This document shows, piece after piece, positions 63,261 to 64,000 of a stretch of 64,000 nt of DNA; the first letter of the stretch is position 1, and every line of letters begins with the position of its first letter. The notes below the pieces were generated by a model, which saw only the letters and a list, made by a program, of their open reading frames with translations, had not been told where the DNA came from and searched no databases. Where the stretch lies: contig NZ_JAFCJM010000020.1 of NCBI RefSeq assembly GCF_018130955.1, forward strand, positions 51,416 to 115,415, written 5' to 3'. Source of the stretch: Bradyrhizobium liaoningense (GTDB lineage: Bacteria > Pseudomonadota > Alphaproteobacteria > Rhizobiales > Xanthobacteraceae). A program made the position numbers and the translations under genes.

Positions 63261-64000
63261 ATGGGCGCGCTTCGTTTTTTCTTGATCGTTTTTGCTGTGT
63301 GGCTCGGATGCGGACCGGCGATGGCCGAACGGCGCGTCGCGCTGGTGATCGGCAATTCCGCCTACAAGAACGTGGCCCGGCTTACCAACCCGGCGAACGA
63401 TGCCACCCTGGTCGGCGGCATGTTCAAGAAGGCGGGTTTCGATGCCGTCGACGTCAGGCTCGACCTCAATGTCGCGGAGATGCGAAGGGCACTGCGTGAC
63501 TTTGGCGACAAGACCAGGGATGCCGAGGTCGCCGTGATCTATTACGCCGGTCACGGCATCGAACTTGATGGCACCAACTATCTGATCCCCACGGACGCAA
63601 CGCTGGAGAGGGATAGCGACGTTCTCGATGAGACGATTGCTCTGGACCGCGCGCTGTTCGCGGTCGACCCCGCGAAGCAGCTCCGCCTGATCATTCTCGA
63701 TGCCTGCCGCGACAATCCGTTCGCCAAGACGATGAAGCGGACGATCGCCTCGCGCGCCATCGGGCGCGGCCTCGCCAAGATCGAGCCGACGAGCCCGAAC
63801 ACGATGATTGCTTTCGCGGCGAAGGCGGGCTCGACGGCGTCAGATGGCGATTCCAGAAACAGTCCGTTCGCGGCGGCCCTTGTCGAGCGCCTCCCGACGC
63901 CGGGGCTCGATCTGGGCAAGGCGTTCCGCTTCGTCCGCGACGATGTCTTGAAGAATACCGGCAACAAGCAGGAGCCCTATGTCTACGGCTCGCTCGGCGG
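63261..64000 (+). CDS. Caspase-like (C14) protein, 3' end outside window
   Basis: At least 246 residues, open at the window edge. Signal peptide (cleavage near AMA, residue 22) then ERRVALVIGNSAYKNVARL, with His98 in YYAGHGIELDG and Cys149 in LDACRDNPF. The same fold as the 54852-56285 product; both lie within 7 kb. The continuation may carry further C-terminal domains. TTGGGG before the start is weak. Confidence 0.85.
   Translation, partial: MGALRFFLIVFAVWLGCGPAMAERRVALVIGNSAYKNVARLTNPANDATLVGGMFKKAGFDAVDVRLDLNVAEMRRALRDFGDKTRDAEVAVIYYAGHGIELDGTNYLIPTDATLERDSDVLDETIALDRALFAVDPAKQLRLIILDACRDNPFAKTMKRTIASRAIGRGLAKIEPTSPNTMIAFAAKAGSTASDGDSRNSPFAAALVERLPTPGLDLGKAFRFVRDDVLKNTGNKQEPYVYGSLG

Overview
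The window is a GC-rich alphaproteobacterial chromosome segment, most probably Bradyrhizobium or a close relative (Rhodopseudomonas/Nitrobacter group). The evidence is the gene content (CtrA- and FixK-type boxes, LexA boxes of the GAAC-N7-GAAC type, Omp31/Omp25-like porins with the ADLAARPY-x-KAP signature, DUF6894, minCDE) and several copies of Bradyrhizobium-style intergenic repeats. No rRNA, tRNA, CRISPR, phage, transposase or conjugation gene was seen. Apart from small lineage-specific genes it reads as ordinary core chromosome.

Layout. 1-7 kb: edge of a SUKH-like gene, a HerA/FtsK-type ATPase, a DUF6064 membrane protein, a PmtA-like methyltransferase, and two short-chain dehydrogenases on either side of an AraC regulator. 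7.3-9.4 kb: minCDE division-site operon behind a CtrA box. 9.4-18.2 kb: small secreted or membrane proteins, an L,D-transpeptidase lipoprotein and a probable small RNA. 18.2-22.4 kb: a MarR regulator divergent from a MobA-like aromatic hydroxylase, then an SRPBCC/beta-propeller pair. 22.4-29.1 kb: hemerythrin with a FixK-like box, adenylate cyclase-TPR protein, YHS protein, HAD/nucleoside hydrolase pair, a porin and kptA. 29.2-38 kb: uvrA and ssb, each with a LexA box, around a thermolysin-like protein that has lost zinc ligands and three tandem porins. 38-49 kb: gyrA, kup, coaD, two cyclophilins, queA and asd. 49-54.8 kb: PepSY protein, TetR regulator and patatin lipoprotein with two matching operators, tgt, cysK and an orphan BrnA-like protein. 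54.8-64 kb: two caspase-like proteins, a DMT exporter, a formyltransferase and many small secreted proteins.

How the parts connect. Cell-cycle control is suggested by four TTAA-N7-TTAA sites (minC, a probable sRNA, a COG4315 protein, a DUF2306 protein). The SOS response links uvrA and ssb. The most notable find is upstream of asd: a promoter, a near-leaderless 23-residue ORF rich in Thr, Lys and Met codons, and an intrinsic terminator just before asd. This is the layout of ribosome-mediated attenuation by aspartate-family amino acids.

Coordinates and starts were chosen by eye from Shine-Dalgarno spacing, signal peptides and family length. Family names rest on motif recognition, not on database searches.
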